Assembly (NCBI RefSeq): GCF_002217205.1
Contig: NZ_MUGT01000059.1
Span: 1 to 49,287 of the forward strand
DNA length: 49,287 bases
Reading direction: 5' to 3'
From: Flavobacterium branchiophilum NBRC 15030 = ATCC 35035
GTDB lineage: Bacteria; Bacteroidota; Bacteroidia; Flavobacteriales; Flavobacteriaceae
In this document: positions 36,656 through 45,040 of the stretch, piece by piece
How the letters are laid out: each line of letters begins with the position of its first letter
How positions within the stretch are numbered: the stretch's first letter is position 1
Position numbers and translations under genes: made by a program
The notes under the pieces: model-generated
Databases searched by the model: none
What the model saw: the letters and a program-made list of their open reading frames with translations, nothing else
What the model was told of the DNA's origin: nothing

Positions 36656-39600
36656 ATGAACACCAAATCTTTTAACTTTAAAAAATGGAATACCATCACA
36701 GGGTGGTTTGCTTTTTTGATCGCATTGATTACTTATTCTTTAACGGTTGAACCCACAATGAGCTTTTGGGATTGTGGCGAATATATAGCAACAGCAGCAA
36801 AACTAGAAGTTGGCCATCCGCCTGGAGCACCCCTTTTTCAAATGATTGGTGCCTTTTTTGCCATGTTTGCTATCGATAAGGAACACATTGCCTTAATGGT
36901 CAATATGATGTCTGTTTTTTCAAGTGCTTTTACAATTTTGTTTCTTTTTTGGTCATTAACCCTCCTTTTGGAAAAAATGATAACGCCGTTCAAAACGTTC
37001 GATAAAGATGTTCAAATTGCCGTTTTAGCAAGTGCTTTTGTTGGGGCTTTAGCGTTTACTTTTACAGATAGTTTTTGGTACAATGCCGTCGAAGCTGAAG
37101 TGTATGCCATGGCTTCTTTATTTATAGCTATATTATTTTGGCTTGGACTTCGATGGGAAAAAGACATGCACACCTCTCGAGGCAACAAATGGCTGCTCGT
37201 GATCAGTTTGATGGTTGGTTTGTCTTTTGGAGTTCATTTTATGGCTTTATTAACCATTCCTAGCATTGGATTGTTGTATTATTTTAAAAATTATCAAAAA
37301 ATAACGCCAAAAAACTTTATCATTGCTAATGTTGTGGTAGTAGCAGTATTGTTATTTATTTTCAAATTATTGTTGCCTTTAACCATGTCGTTGTTTGCCA
37401 AAACTGAGGTTTTTATGGTAAATCAAATTGGGTTGCCTTTCAATTCGGGTACCATTTTCTTATCGATATTGATTATTGCGGGTTTTTATTACGGACTTCA
37501 ATATACCAAAAACAAAGGTTATGTACAATGGAATACGTTATTGTTGTCTGTGTTATTTATTTTGATTGGTTTTTCTACTTGGTTGATGTTGCCTATCCGG
37601 GCCAATGCCAATACTGTAATAAACGAGAACAAACCATCTGATGCTGCCGAAGTTTTGGCTTATTATAACCGTGAGCAATATGGCGACAACCCTTTATTTT
37701 ACGGGCCTCAATTTACAGATATGTTTGCTGGATTGGATGAAGAAACGCCTTATTTAGACGAAAAACCCAATTATGAACGCGATTATCAAACTGGAAAATA
37801 TGTGATTGTAAACAATTATATCAAGTCTAAACAAAATTCTAGTAACACTCAAAAAACCATTTTACCAAGGATGTGGAGTACAGAAAATGCTGAAAATTAT
37901 ATGGCATATACAGGCCCTTTGGAATTTAAATTGGATCCTAATTATGATTATTCGTCAGATTTGCCTCAATATGGCATAGACCCAGAAAAATTATCAGAAG
38001 AAGAGTTGTCTGCAGCCGTTGCACAAATGCAATCAGAAGTAGTAAAATCCATTTCACAATTTAAGCAAGCTTATGCAGCCCATCAAATTGATAATGAAGA
38101 TTACATCAAATTCCTTCGCAATTATAAAGATTATTTGATCATTGAAAAACCAACTGCCGCAGCCAATTTTGGATTCATGTTCGATTTTCAGTTTGGTTAT
38201 ATGTATGCTCGTTATTTCTTGTGGAATTTTGTTGGCCGACAAAATGATATTCAAGGAAAAGGAGATGTTTTGGACGGAAATTGGTTGAGCGGTATCAATT
38301 TTTTTGATGAAGCACGACTTGGATCGCAATCCGATTTACCAGACGATGTTGTAAAAAACAAAGGACGTAATACCTATTATTTCTTGCCATTTATTTTAGG
38401 ACTTATTGGTGTTTTTTATCATGCCAAAAAAGACTTAAAAAGCTTTTATGTCATTCTAACACTATTTTTGTTTACAGGAATCGCCTTAAAAATATATTTG
38501 AACGAACGCCCATTTGAGCCTCGAGAAAGGGATTATGCACTCGTAGGCTCGTTTTATGTATTTGCCATTTGGATAGGAGTGGGCCTATTTGCCATAATAG
38601 AATATGTTCAAAAATGGATGGCTCCAAAAGTAGCAGTTCCCGTAGTAACTGTTGTATGTTTGCTTGCTGCTCCTGTATTGATGGCAACTCAAAATTGGGA
38701 CGATCATGACCGTTCTAACAAATATACTGCTACAGCCATGGCAAAAGCCTATTTGGATTCGTGCGAAAAAAATGCTATTTTGTTTACTATTGGCGACAAC
38801 GACACCTTTCCGCTGTGGTATGCACAAGAAATTGAAAATTATAGGACAGATGTTAAAATTGTTAATACCAGCCTCTTTATGACGGATTGGTATATAGACC
38901 AAATGAAAATGAAAGCCTATAACTCCGAACCACTCAAAATTTCGTTCAAACACCACCAATATGTTGGTGATAAACTCGATTTTGTAATTTTCAAAAAAAC
39001 AACAGAGGAGCGTTTGGATATTAAAAAGTTTTTAGAATTTATTGCTTTTGACGATCCACGAACTATGGTAGCATTGGGTAATGGACAGAAATATCATTTT
39101 TACCCAACAGATAAAATAAGAATTCCTGTGGACAAAAATACCATTATCAAAAACAATGTAGTACATAAAAAATACCACGATTCTATTGTGCCATTTATAG
39201 ATATTGATTTGAAAGACAATGGTTTGTATAAAAACAGATTGATGATGCTAGACATTATTGCCAACAACAATTGGGAACGTCCAATATATTTTAGTGGTGG
39301 TAGTTTTGGCGACGATGATTATTTGTGGATGAAAGAGTATTTGCAATTGGACGGCATGGTTTACAAGTTGGTTCCTGTAAAAAACAAATTAGACAAAGAA
39401 TCAGGTGTAATGGAAATGGGGCAAATAGATGCTCATAAAATGTATGACATTGTCATGAAATGGGATTGGGGCAACTCTGGTAGCACAACAATATATCATG
39501 ATCCAGAAACCCGCCGCAATAGCATTACTTACAGAACCAATTTGTCCAGATTGATGGATCAACTCATTGTAGAAGGACAGCACCAAAAGGCCAAAAACAT

Positions 39601-39943
39601 CATCGATTTGGCACTTAAACAAATGCCAGTTGATTATTTTGACTATTATGTAGCTTTGGAACCTTTTGCTAGGGGATATTATCAAATTGGAGCTCAAACA
39701 GAAGCTCGCAAACTTTTAGATCAATTGATTCATAAATATGTCCAAAATCTTAAATATTATGGCAATTTGACACCAAGAGAACAAAATTTTATCCAATTAG
39801 AAATTATTACTAATATTGAAAGATACAGAAGCATGGTTCAAGTTAGCAAAGAAGCCAATGACTTGACGTATTACAACAAAGCCAAAGCTACTTTTAATAG
39901 CATCAACAAACATTTTGAAAGATTTGGACGAGATAATGAATAG
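36656..39943 (+). CDS. DUF2723 membrane protein (GT-C glycosyltransferase-like)
   Basis: This very large membrane protein (1095 residues) belongs to a Bacteroidota family annotated DUF2723. About twelve helices in the first 330 and in the 570-680 region have the arrangement of protein O-mannosyltransferase-like GT-C enzymes. The key acidic motif is near the start of the first loop: LTVEPTMSFWDCGEYIATAAKLEVGHPPGAPLF, in which Asp and Glu are candidate catalytic residues. A soluble C-terminal part (about 690-1095) begins with FTIGDNDTFPLWYAQE and ends in helices reminiscent of TPR. Single gene with its own terminator. A role in protein or glycan O-glycosylation is inferred from the fold family. 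Confidence 0.85.
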   Translation: MNTKSFNFKKWNTITGWFAFLIALITYSLTVEPTMSFWDCGEYIATAAKLEVGHPPGAPLFQMIGAFFAMFAIDKEHIALMVNMMSVFSSAFTILFLFWSLTLLLEKMITPFKTFDKDVQIAVLASAFVGALAFTFTDSFWYNAVEAEVYAMASLFIAILFWLGLRWEKDMHTSRGNKWLLVISLMVGLSFGVHFMALLTIPSIGLLYYFKNYQKITPKNFIIANVVVVAVLLFIFKLLLPLTMSLFAKTEVFMVNQIGLPFNSGTIFLSILIIAGFYYGLQYTKNKGYVQWNTLLLSVLFILIGFSTWLMLPIRANANTVINENKPSDAAEVLAYYNREQYGDNPLFYGPQFTDMFAGLDEETPYLDEKPNYERDYQTGKYVIVNNYIKSKQNSSNTQKTILPRMWSTENAENYMAYTGPLEFKLDPNYDYSSDLPQYGIDPEKLSEEELSAAVAQMQSEVVKSISQFKQAYAAHQIDNEDYIKFLRNYKDYLIIEKPTAAANFGFMFDFQFGYMYARYFLWNFVGRQNDIQGKGDVLDGNWLSGINFFDEARLGSQSDLPDDVVKNKGRNTYYFLPFILGLIGVFYHAKKDLKSFYVILTLFLFTGIALKIYLNERPFEPRERDYALVGSFYVFAIWIGVGLFAIIEYVQKWMAPKVAVPVVTVVCLLAAPVLMATQNWDDHDRSNKYTATAMAKAYLDSCEKNAILFTIGDNDTFPLWYAQEIENYRTDVKIVNTSLFMTDWYIDQMKMKAYNSEPLKISFKHHQYVGDKLDFVIFKKTTEERLDIKKFLEFIAFDDPRTMVALGNGQKYHFYPTDKIRIPVDKNTIIKNNVVHKKYHDSIVPFIDIDLKDNGLYKNRLMMLDIIANNNWERPIYFSGGSFGDDDYLWMKEYLQLDGMVYKLVPVKNKLDKESGVMEMGQIDAHKMYDIVMKWDWGNSGSTTIYHDPETRRNSITYRTNLSRLMDQLIVEGQHQKAKNIIDLALKQMPVDYFDYYVALEPFARGYYQIGAQTEARKLLDQLIHKYVQNLKYYGNLTPREQNFIQLEIITNIERYRSMVQVSKEANDLTYYNKAKATFNSINKHFERFGRDNE

Positions 39944-39960
39944 GTTATAATCTAATATAA

Positions 39961-39996
39961 AAAAAGCACTTCTTAAAAAGGAGTGCTTTTTTTTTT
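39961..39996 (+). terminator. terminator after the DUF2723 gene
   Basis: AAAAAGCACTTC pairs with GAGTGCTTTTT around about eight bases, followed by a run of T. Confidence 0.92.
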
Positions 39997-40097
39997 ACTT
40001 ATAATCCTATTAAAATATTTATAACCAATAACGACGATTTTGCCCTAATGCAATTAATTGGCATTACATGGGTTAGGTTTTTACCAAACACTTATAA

Positions 40098-40213
40098 TAC
40101 CAAATATACATATAAAACAGTCCAATCTATTGCTTCTTTTTTGCTAAAATTATTGAACATTTTTTCTAAAAAATAACTACGCATCTTTGGACTATTTTAT
40201 AAATATATTTGGG
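40098..40213. mobile_element. MITE-like element with 25-bp terminal inverted repeats
   Basis: The left end at 40100-40124 (CCAAATATA … TATAAAACAGTCCA) and the right end at 40188-40212 are inverted repeats matching at 22 of 25 positions. ATAA occurs at 40094-40097 and 40214-40217 and may be a target duplication, but in such AT-rich DNA this is weak. A 30-codon frame on the minus strand (MRSYFLEKMFNNFSKKEAID…) fills the element and is probably incidental. Each end contains TATATTTG reading outward, a possible -7 box. The 21 bases at 40097-40117 recur inverted at 8648-8668. Confidence 0.72.
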
Positions 40214-40239
40214 ATAACAAACAAACTAATCTAAAATAT

Positions 40240-40430
40240 TTTTTTGCAATAAAGAGTCTGAAATAATTGTTCCGAATCTAACAATAGAGCTGTTTTTTCT
40301 CATTTTTTTTAATAAAATCAACTGCGTATTTTTATTTGACCATTTTATAATAACGGAAATTGTTATTGCATTTATTTGTAATTGTTCGGATCGAGTATGA
40401 GCTGTTTTGTAAATATATTAGGATATATCA
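40240..40430. repeat. decayed copies of the same terminal-repeat family
   Basis: Segments resembling the right end of the neighbouring element recur here. AACTGCGTATTTTTATTTGA followed by CCATTTTATAA (40319-40349) parallels AACTACGCATCTTTGGACTATTTTATAA at about 40175-40202. GAGCTGTTTTGTAAATATAT (40399-40418) parallels GGACTATTTTATAAATATAT. ATTGTTC plus GAGCTGTTTT pieces at about 40266-40296 and 40381-40409 also echo each other. The block looks like eroded, nested insertions. The remaining part, 40431..40636, is featureless AT-rich DNA. Confidence 0.5.
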
Positions 40431-40636
40431 CAAAGTTAATTAAAGAAATTATTAAAGAAATTTTGTTATTGATAAATGTCTAAGTAGATAATATTAATAT
40501 AAAAATAAAAAACTATTTCAATTTTATTTCCTTTCGGATTTAAAATCAAAATAGTTTTCCTAATCAAAATCAAAATATAAACAACAAATAATAACACCTT
40601 TTAATTTAAATATTGAGCTTTTTAAATGCTAAAGTA

Positions 40637-41788
40637 TTAAGATTTTACTAAAAATGTTTGTTCGGTCGTTTTACTAATCGTTTTACTTATTTTGTTATAA
40701 AGTTCCACTTTGATAGTATGAGTTACACCATCAACACTAGTTCTGTTCATGCCTTCAAATACTATTGGATTCCAGCTTTCTATATAATAGGGCGTTTGAT
40801 CAATTGTTAATCTAATGCCATAAGTATTACCAAGTTTGGCTAATGTTGGGCTAGGAACTACATAATCCAATAAAATTTTACTGTATTCGCTACTTCCGGT
40901 GTAAGTTCTGATAGGTCTTGAGGAATAAATTTCGTCTGTTGTTAAGGTATTTCCAGCATTAACACCAACTATAGTATTGCCCATTACCATATATTTGCCA
41001 CTTATCATGGCTTCAGGGTTTTTGTATCCTTCATGATATGATCTTGATAAAAAGGCAATTATGGTATGTTCACCATCAGGCAAATTTAAAGCATAAGTAT
41101 AGGGATTTCCTGCTGCAATATAAGGACTTCCATCAATAATTAAATGAACATGTTGCCCCATTGGCGAAAAAGCCAACCCGGCTGTGGTTTGATCTGGTGT
41201 TGCTATTCCAAATGTATAATTAGATACACCAAAATTAAATACGCCTGCTGTAAGAGTAAACCATGATAAAGTAGGAGTTCCCATAGGAATATAAGAACCC
41301 GTTCTAACTGCAAAACTATAATTGTCCATTGGCAAAAGCGTTGTAGGAGCTGCGTTTTTTGTAAAACTTCCAGTAAGTCTATCTACAACTGCTGCATTAA
41401 CATCCAAGCTACTTGGCTCTACTAATACATTTGAAAATGTAACCACATCATTTGTTTTACTAAAGTCTAAATTAACTTTTGTAACATTTTGATTAGACCA
41501 TAAGTGGGCTAAATTTGTTTTCTCTATCAAAACAGTCAATTTTTGATCTGTTCGGCTAATTTTACCTACCAATGCGTAATTATTTGCAAAAGTGTTTGAG
41601 GCAGCAATCCACCGTTGAGCTGTAAAAGTACCATTTGCGGCAATTGTCAATCTAACAAAACCTGCTTTGTCCCAAGTACCAACAAATTCTGAAATATCCT
41701 GATTGACAACCATGGGGGTATTGTCTTTTGAACATGAACCTAGTACCATGCTAATAAATAGCAGAAATGTTTTAAAATAATTTTTCAT
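40637..41788 (-). CDS. lipoprotein with a ligand-binding-like beta domain, 383 aa
   Basis: This lipoprotein has a lipobox ending MVLGSC (Cys about 19). Residues about 30-130 form a lipocalin-like domain (EFVGTWDKAGFVRLTIAANGTF). Residues about 145-260 include GQHVHLIIDGSPYIA … LPDGEHTIIAFLSRSYHEGYKNP. This closely resembles a domain I know from flavobacterial proteins labelled 'phosphopeptide-binding', though that label is not backed by function. The last 120 residues are another beta domain. It stands next to an AraC-type regulator on the same strand, 73 bp downstream of it, so it may be that regulator's target or operon partner. Confidence 0.7.
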   Translation of the reverse strand: MKNYFKTFLLFISMVLGSCSKDNTPMVVNQDISEFVGTWDKAGFVRLTIAANGTFTAQRWIAASNTFANNYALVGKISRTDQKLTVLIEKTNLAHLWSNQNVTKVNLDFSKTNDVVTFSNVLVEPSSLDVNAAVVDRLTGSFTKNAAPTTLLPMDNYSFAVRTGSYIPMGTPTLSWFTLTAGVFNFGVSNYTFGIATPDQTTAGLAFSPMGQHVHLIIDGSPYIAAGNPYTYALNLPDGEHTIIAFLSRSYHEGYKNPEAMISGKYMVMGNTIVGVNAGNTLTTDEIYSSRPIRTYTGSSEYSKILLDYVVPSPTLAKLGNTYGIRLTIDQTPYYIESWNPIVFEGMNRTSVDGVTHTIKVELYNKISKTISKTTEQTFLVKS

Positions 41789-41861
41789 AATTTTTTTATT
41801 TTTTAATATTTACGGCAAAGGAACATCATATTAAATTTTACTCCTATGGACATAAGTATTA

Positions 41862-42722
41862 CTATATGGATAATGTTTCTAAAAATGTGCCTTTTATATT
41901 TTTTCTAAATTCTAATGGCGATACCGTAGTATTGTTTTTGAAGAATCTACTGAAATACAAAGGATCCTCAAAACCCATTTCAAGGCTAATTTTTTTAATG
42001 GAATCGTTACTTAAATACAATTTTTTTTTTGATTCTATTATAATTTTATCTATCAATATTTTTTGAAACGATCTTCCAAAAATTTGATTACATTTTCTGT
42101 TTAATGTCGATTTTGAGATATTTAAAACAGAAGCATAAAAATTTAAATCATGATGCAGTAAATAGTTTTGACTGATAACTATTTCAATATCATTTGCAAT
42201 TGCTGGTTTATTTATTTGCTCGATTGTTTGTGATTTAAGTTTTAATCGTACGGCTTGTATCAAAATTATTTTCAACAAACTTGATACCATCTCTATACTT
42301 GCAACGTTGGGTTGTTCCATTTCTTGAAGCATTTGAGCAATAATTCCTTTTATTTGTATAAAATCAACACTTTCTAATGTACAAATGGTGTTATAATACG
42401 GATTATTAAATAATAATCCTTGACAACCAATCTCTTTGGCATGTATATCGATACAGAAAAAATCGGGATGAAATTGAATTATGATGCCTTTGATAATTTG
42501 ATCTGTTTCTAAATCCCAAGTAACTTTTTGATATGGATATAAAAAAACAGCTGTTTTATGATGGATACGCCTTTTTTGGCTATCAATACTTAAATAGCCA
42601 ATGCCGCTTTCGGTAAATATAATACTATAAAAATTACTTTTTTTGATGTTTTTCCAAAAGGAAATATCTTCAAAATGAAATATAGAAAAAATAGGTAATT
42701 TTTTTGAATTATATAAATACAT
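41862..42722 (-). CDS. AraC-family transcriptional regulator
   Basis: This 286-residue DNA-binding regulator has an N-terminal cupin-like sensing domain (about 1-150; GIGYLSIDSQKRRIHHKTAVFLYPY) and a C-terminal AraC domain with two helix-turn-helix units. The second unit is clear: NDSIKKISLEMGFEDPLYFSRFFKNNTTVSPLEFRK matches the family's A-x-x-x-G-F-x-x-x-x-x-F-x-R-x-F-x-K-x-x-G-x-x-P-x-x-(Y/F)-R. The first HTH is around DLNFYASVLNISKSTLNRKC. Family members usually activate adjacent genes in response to a small ligand. Repeats upstream may be its sites. Confidence 0.92.
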   Translation of the reverse strand: MYLYNSKKLPIFSIFHFEDISFWKNIKKSNFYSIIFTESGIGYLSIDSQKRRIHHKTAVFLYPYQKVTWDLETDQIIKGIIIQFHPDFFCIDIHAKEIGCQGLLFNNPYYNTICTLESVDFIQIKGIIAQMLQEMEQPNVASIEMVSSLLKIILIQAVRLKLKSQTIEQINKPAIANDIEIVISQNYLLHHDLNFYASVLNISKSTLNRKCNQIFGRSFQKILIDKIIIESKKKLYLSNDSIKKISLEMGFEDPLYFSRFFKNNTTVSPLEFRKNIKGTFLETLSI

Positions 42723-42730
42723 TTTTTATC

Positions 42731-42850
42731 TATTTATGGTACATGTAATTTTTTATATAAATAATAAATAGCTACTTATATTTATATTTATAAATATCAA
42801 AAGGTATTTTATTGATATAAAGTAATACTATCGATTAATATTTATGGTAC
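42731..42850. promoter_or_regulatory. 12-bp direct repeat pair upstream of the AraC regulator
   Basis: TATTTATGGTAC occurs at 42731-42742 and again at 42839-42850, 108 bp apart start to start, in an otherwise very AT-rich spacer. The first copy lies 9 bp before the regulator's start codon and runs into a TACATGTA palindrome. Spaced direct repeats are typical AraC-family operators. The rest of 42723..43053 has no gene; a small nested inverted repeat (TTGTG…ACTACA…TGTAGT…CACAA) occurs at 42875-42923. Confidence 0.45.
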
Positions 42851-43053
42851 TATTTTTTTTAAAAATAACTATTGTTGTGCGTTGAAACACTACAAACTTT
42901 TAGAATGTAGTATCCCAACACAAACCCAATAACTTTAACATACATTTTCTAAATTGTATTTGGGGTATCAATTTTGAATAGTATATAAATAATAAAGTTA
43001 CCGAAAAACAACAACTAATATTTTAAGTTTCTTTTTTAAATATAATTTTTGAT

Positions 43054-43299
43054 TTAATCCTTTTTCCAATAATTATTTGCAGCTGCAATGGTTGCAAATT
43101 CTGTAGCTACAATTTGACTAATCATGATTAACATGGTGGCATCTGTTGCATATATTTCTCTAAGATTCATTCTGATTTCATTATCTGGTTGCAAAGTTTT
43201 TATGACTAATCTAGACATCAACATAGCTAAAGATCTACCTTCTTCAGGAGTATTAGTTATCAAAGTGCCGTTGGGTATTAAGGTAATGGTATTTGGCAT
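43054..43299 (-). CDS. orphan hypothetical protein, 81 aa
   Basis: This is a small soluble protein (MPNTITLIPNGTLITNTPEEGRS…) with amphipathic helices and no signal peptide. It has a compact, non-repetitive composition with plausible codon use, and the A-rich TTTAAAAA just before the ATG fits a Bacteroidota ribosome-binding region. I do not recognise any family. It sits alone between a 331-bp and an 892-bp gene-free stretch, near the AraC regulator. It may be a regulator target or an accessory small protein. Confidence 0.5.
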   Translation of the reverse strand: MPNTITLIPNGTLITNTPEEGRSLAMLMSRLVIKTLQPDNEIRMNLREIYATDATMLIMISQIVATEFATIAAANNYWKKD

Positions 43300-44191
43300 A
43301 TTTTTTAAATATTTTTAATAAATTAATAATTTTTAAAACATTGTTAGGTTTCTATTTTTATTGACTAGTTGTAATACATAATTTGTTAATGCAAAGTCTT
43401 TTTTATCGTATCCTAAAAAATGGAATCTTTTTCCAATTGCCTAATCATGTTTTTAATCATTACAAAAATAAAAATATAAACAAATTGCAATAAAATTATA
43501 CCTACATGAAAGATACACATTCATTAAAATATAATTTTATTTTGTGTAGTAGCTTGTTTTTCAATACAATAAAATTGCAATAATCATATCAATGGAACGA
43601 TATAAATCAAAATACAAAAAATGAAGTGTATGTTTTAAGTATGAGAATTCACAACTTAATTGCTTTATTTTCAGATTTTTGCTTTGAAAAAATGAAATCA
43701 CAACAAAAAGTGACTCCATATACATTTCAAAATAGTTCAATCAATTAGCTCTCTTTTACTAAAAAGAGCCCAAAAAAATGGTTACCTGGCACAGCTTTAC
43801 TATTTTTTTTTTAATTTTTTCCAAAAAAAGTACCTAGAGTTTTCGTTATCACTCGATTGCCTCTTTGAACTATTGTATAAATTTAAGTGTTTTTTTTTAA
43901 TGCTTCCAATCTTTTGAAGCAGTAATTAGTCAAGCAAAATGATTATTTTGATTTTAGGATTAGAATAATTTATATTAAAAAAAGGCCTGTCTAAACAGGC
44001 AAAAACAATTTGAGTTTTCGATTTAGAATTTTTGTATTTTAAAATTTGGAATTGTACAATGCTGGAGCCATACATAGTACAAAATACGTATGCTAATTGG
44101 CAATGTACAATAATGCGTTAATTTTGTATCACTAAAAGATACGGTTTGTTTTTTGTATAGCTATATATAATTTAATTTTTAAAAATTAATA
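43300..44191. other. 892-bp gene-free AT-rich stretch
   Basis: No ORF here has convincing coding character; the longest candidate on the plus strand is 35 codons (43641..43748). Three structures are visible. ATACACATTCATT (43513-43525) faces AATGAAGTGTAT (43620-43631) as a spaced inverted repeat. The GC-rich hairpin at 43985-44000 is a terminator on the minus strand. TTGTACAATG (44052-44061) faces CAATGTACAA (44101-44110), with an inner weak arm around ATACGTAT. The stretch may hold an unannotated small RNA or decayed mobile DNA. Confidence 0.5.
43977..44000 (-). terminator. minus-strand terminator
   Basis: The perfect hairpin GCCTGT-CTAA-ACAGGC at 43985-44000 is followed on the minus strand by CC and seven T. 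It is about 190 bp beyond the DUF3050 stop, so that transcript may have a long 3' end, or a small RNA may end here. Confidence 0.75.
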
Positions 44192-44959
44192 TTATTTAGT
44201 AAGCATTTCCTCTATGGCATCCCAAAGACCTATTCGTTTAATCAAGGCCTCTTTTGAAATAATAGCCACTTCTTCCCATTTTTGAGTATCTTGACCACAC
44301 AAAGCCGCAACCATTTCCATGGCCATAGGGCTGTGTTCATCGGCATCAAGTGCTATATGTCTTTCAAAATAATATATAAATTTAGACAAGTCCGATTCAG
44401 GAAAATTTTGTTGAATGTTTTTTAAAATCGCTGTAAACATGGTTGGTATTAAATCCTCACGACCAAATGTAAATGCTGCTGCAATTTCATGGGCTTTACC
44501 ACTTGCAATGGTTGAAAATGTGAAATTCAAAAAATCTTTCACCTTATGATGGATGGGATTTTCTTGAATAATTTGAAAAATAGCATTGCTGTGTTTAACA
44601 CGATCTACAAATTTCATTATAGTTTGCGTGTTGGCACCGCAAGCTTCCATGGCTTCTATATACATCTCAAAATGGCTCAATCGTCTGCCATCTATGGTCA
44701 AATCGGATTCTTCGGCTACAACAATTTCGTTAATCAAATACCGGGTCGTAGGATTTTCAGAGGCATACCAAGGGATGCTTGTACAGGTCAATTGATTTTG
44801 TAAAGATTTTAGTAACGACATAAAATCCCATACCGCATACACATGATTTTCTTGGAAGCAATGTAAATCAGATATAGTTGTAATTTTTTGATACAAAGTA
44901 TGTTGCAATAACTGTGCTTTGTATGGTGCAATGGCTTGATTAATAGTAGTTATAGACAT
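44192..44959 (-). CDS. DUF3050 protein (heme-oxygenase-like fold)
   Basis: This all-helical cytoplasmic protein of 255 residues starts at MSITTINQAI; an upstream ATG six codons earlier is less likely. It matches DUF3050, related by fold to heme-oxygenase-like diiron proteins. Candidate metal residues are spread over helices: HCFQENHVYAVWDFM, NEIVVAEESD, SHFEMYIEAMEACG, GKAHEIAAAFTFGREDLIP, FIYYFERHIALDADEHSPMAME. The His/Glu pattern E…H…E…H-x-x-(D/E)-E-H is typical of the superfamily. Its reaction is not known to me. It lies just past the terminator of the acyl-CoA dehydrogenase gene. Confidence 0.85.
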   Translation of the reverse strand: MSITTINQAIAPYKAQLLQHTLYQKITTISDLHCFQENHVYAVWDFMSLLKSLQNQLTCTSIPWYASENPTTRYLINEIVVAEESDLTIDGRRLSHFEMYIEAMEACGANTQTIMKFVDRVKHSNAIFQIIQENPIHHKVKDFLNFTFSTIASGKAHEIAAAFTFGREDLIPTMFTAILKNIQQNFPESDLSKFIYYFERHIALDADEHSPMAMEMVAALCGQDTQKWEEVAIISKEALIKRIGLWDAIEEMLTK

Positions 44960-44984
44960 TATTTTATTTTTTAACAAAATTAAA

Positions 44985-45012
44985 AAAAGCTTCTCAATAT
45001 GAAGAAGCTTTT
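44985..45012 (-). terminator. terminator of the acyl-CoA dehydrogenase gene
   Basis: On the minus strand AAAAGCTTCTTC pairs with GAGAAGCTTTT around about six bases and runs into TTTT. It lies only 25 bp before the DUF3050 start, so DUF3050 transcription must either read through or begin within or right after it. Confidence 0.85.
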
Positions 45013-45040
45013 ATAATTTATTTTTGGTATCGAATAAAAA

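Noticed and set aside
40092..40184. 30-codon ORF inside the second MITE-like element
   Set aside because: It spans both ends of a short inverted-repeat element and is not present in the decayed neighbouring copies, so it is probably incidental.
43054..43299. 81-aa ORF as half of a toxin-antitoxin pair
   Set aside because: There is no adjacent partner ORF and no recognisable toxin or antitoxin fold; the nearest gene is an AraC regulator 331 bp away.
43641..43748. 35-codon plus-strand ORF (MRIHNLIALFSDFC…)
   Set aside because: No ribosome-binding region or promoter is visible, and this length is expected by chance in such AT-rich DNA.
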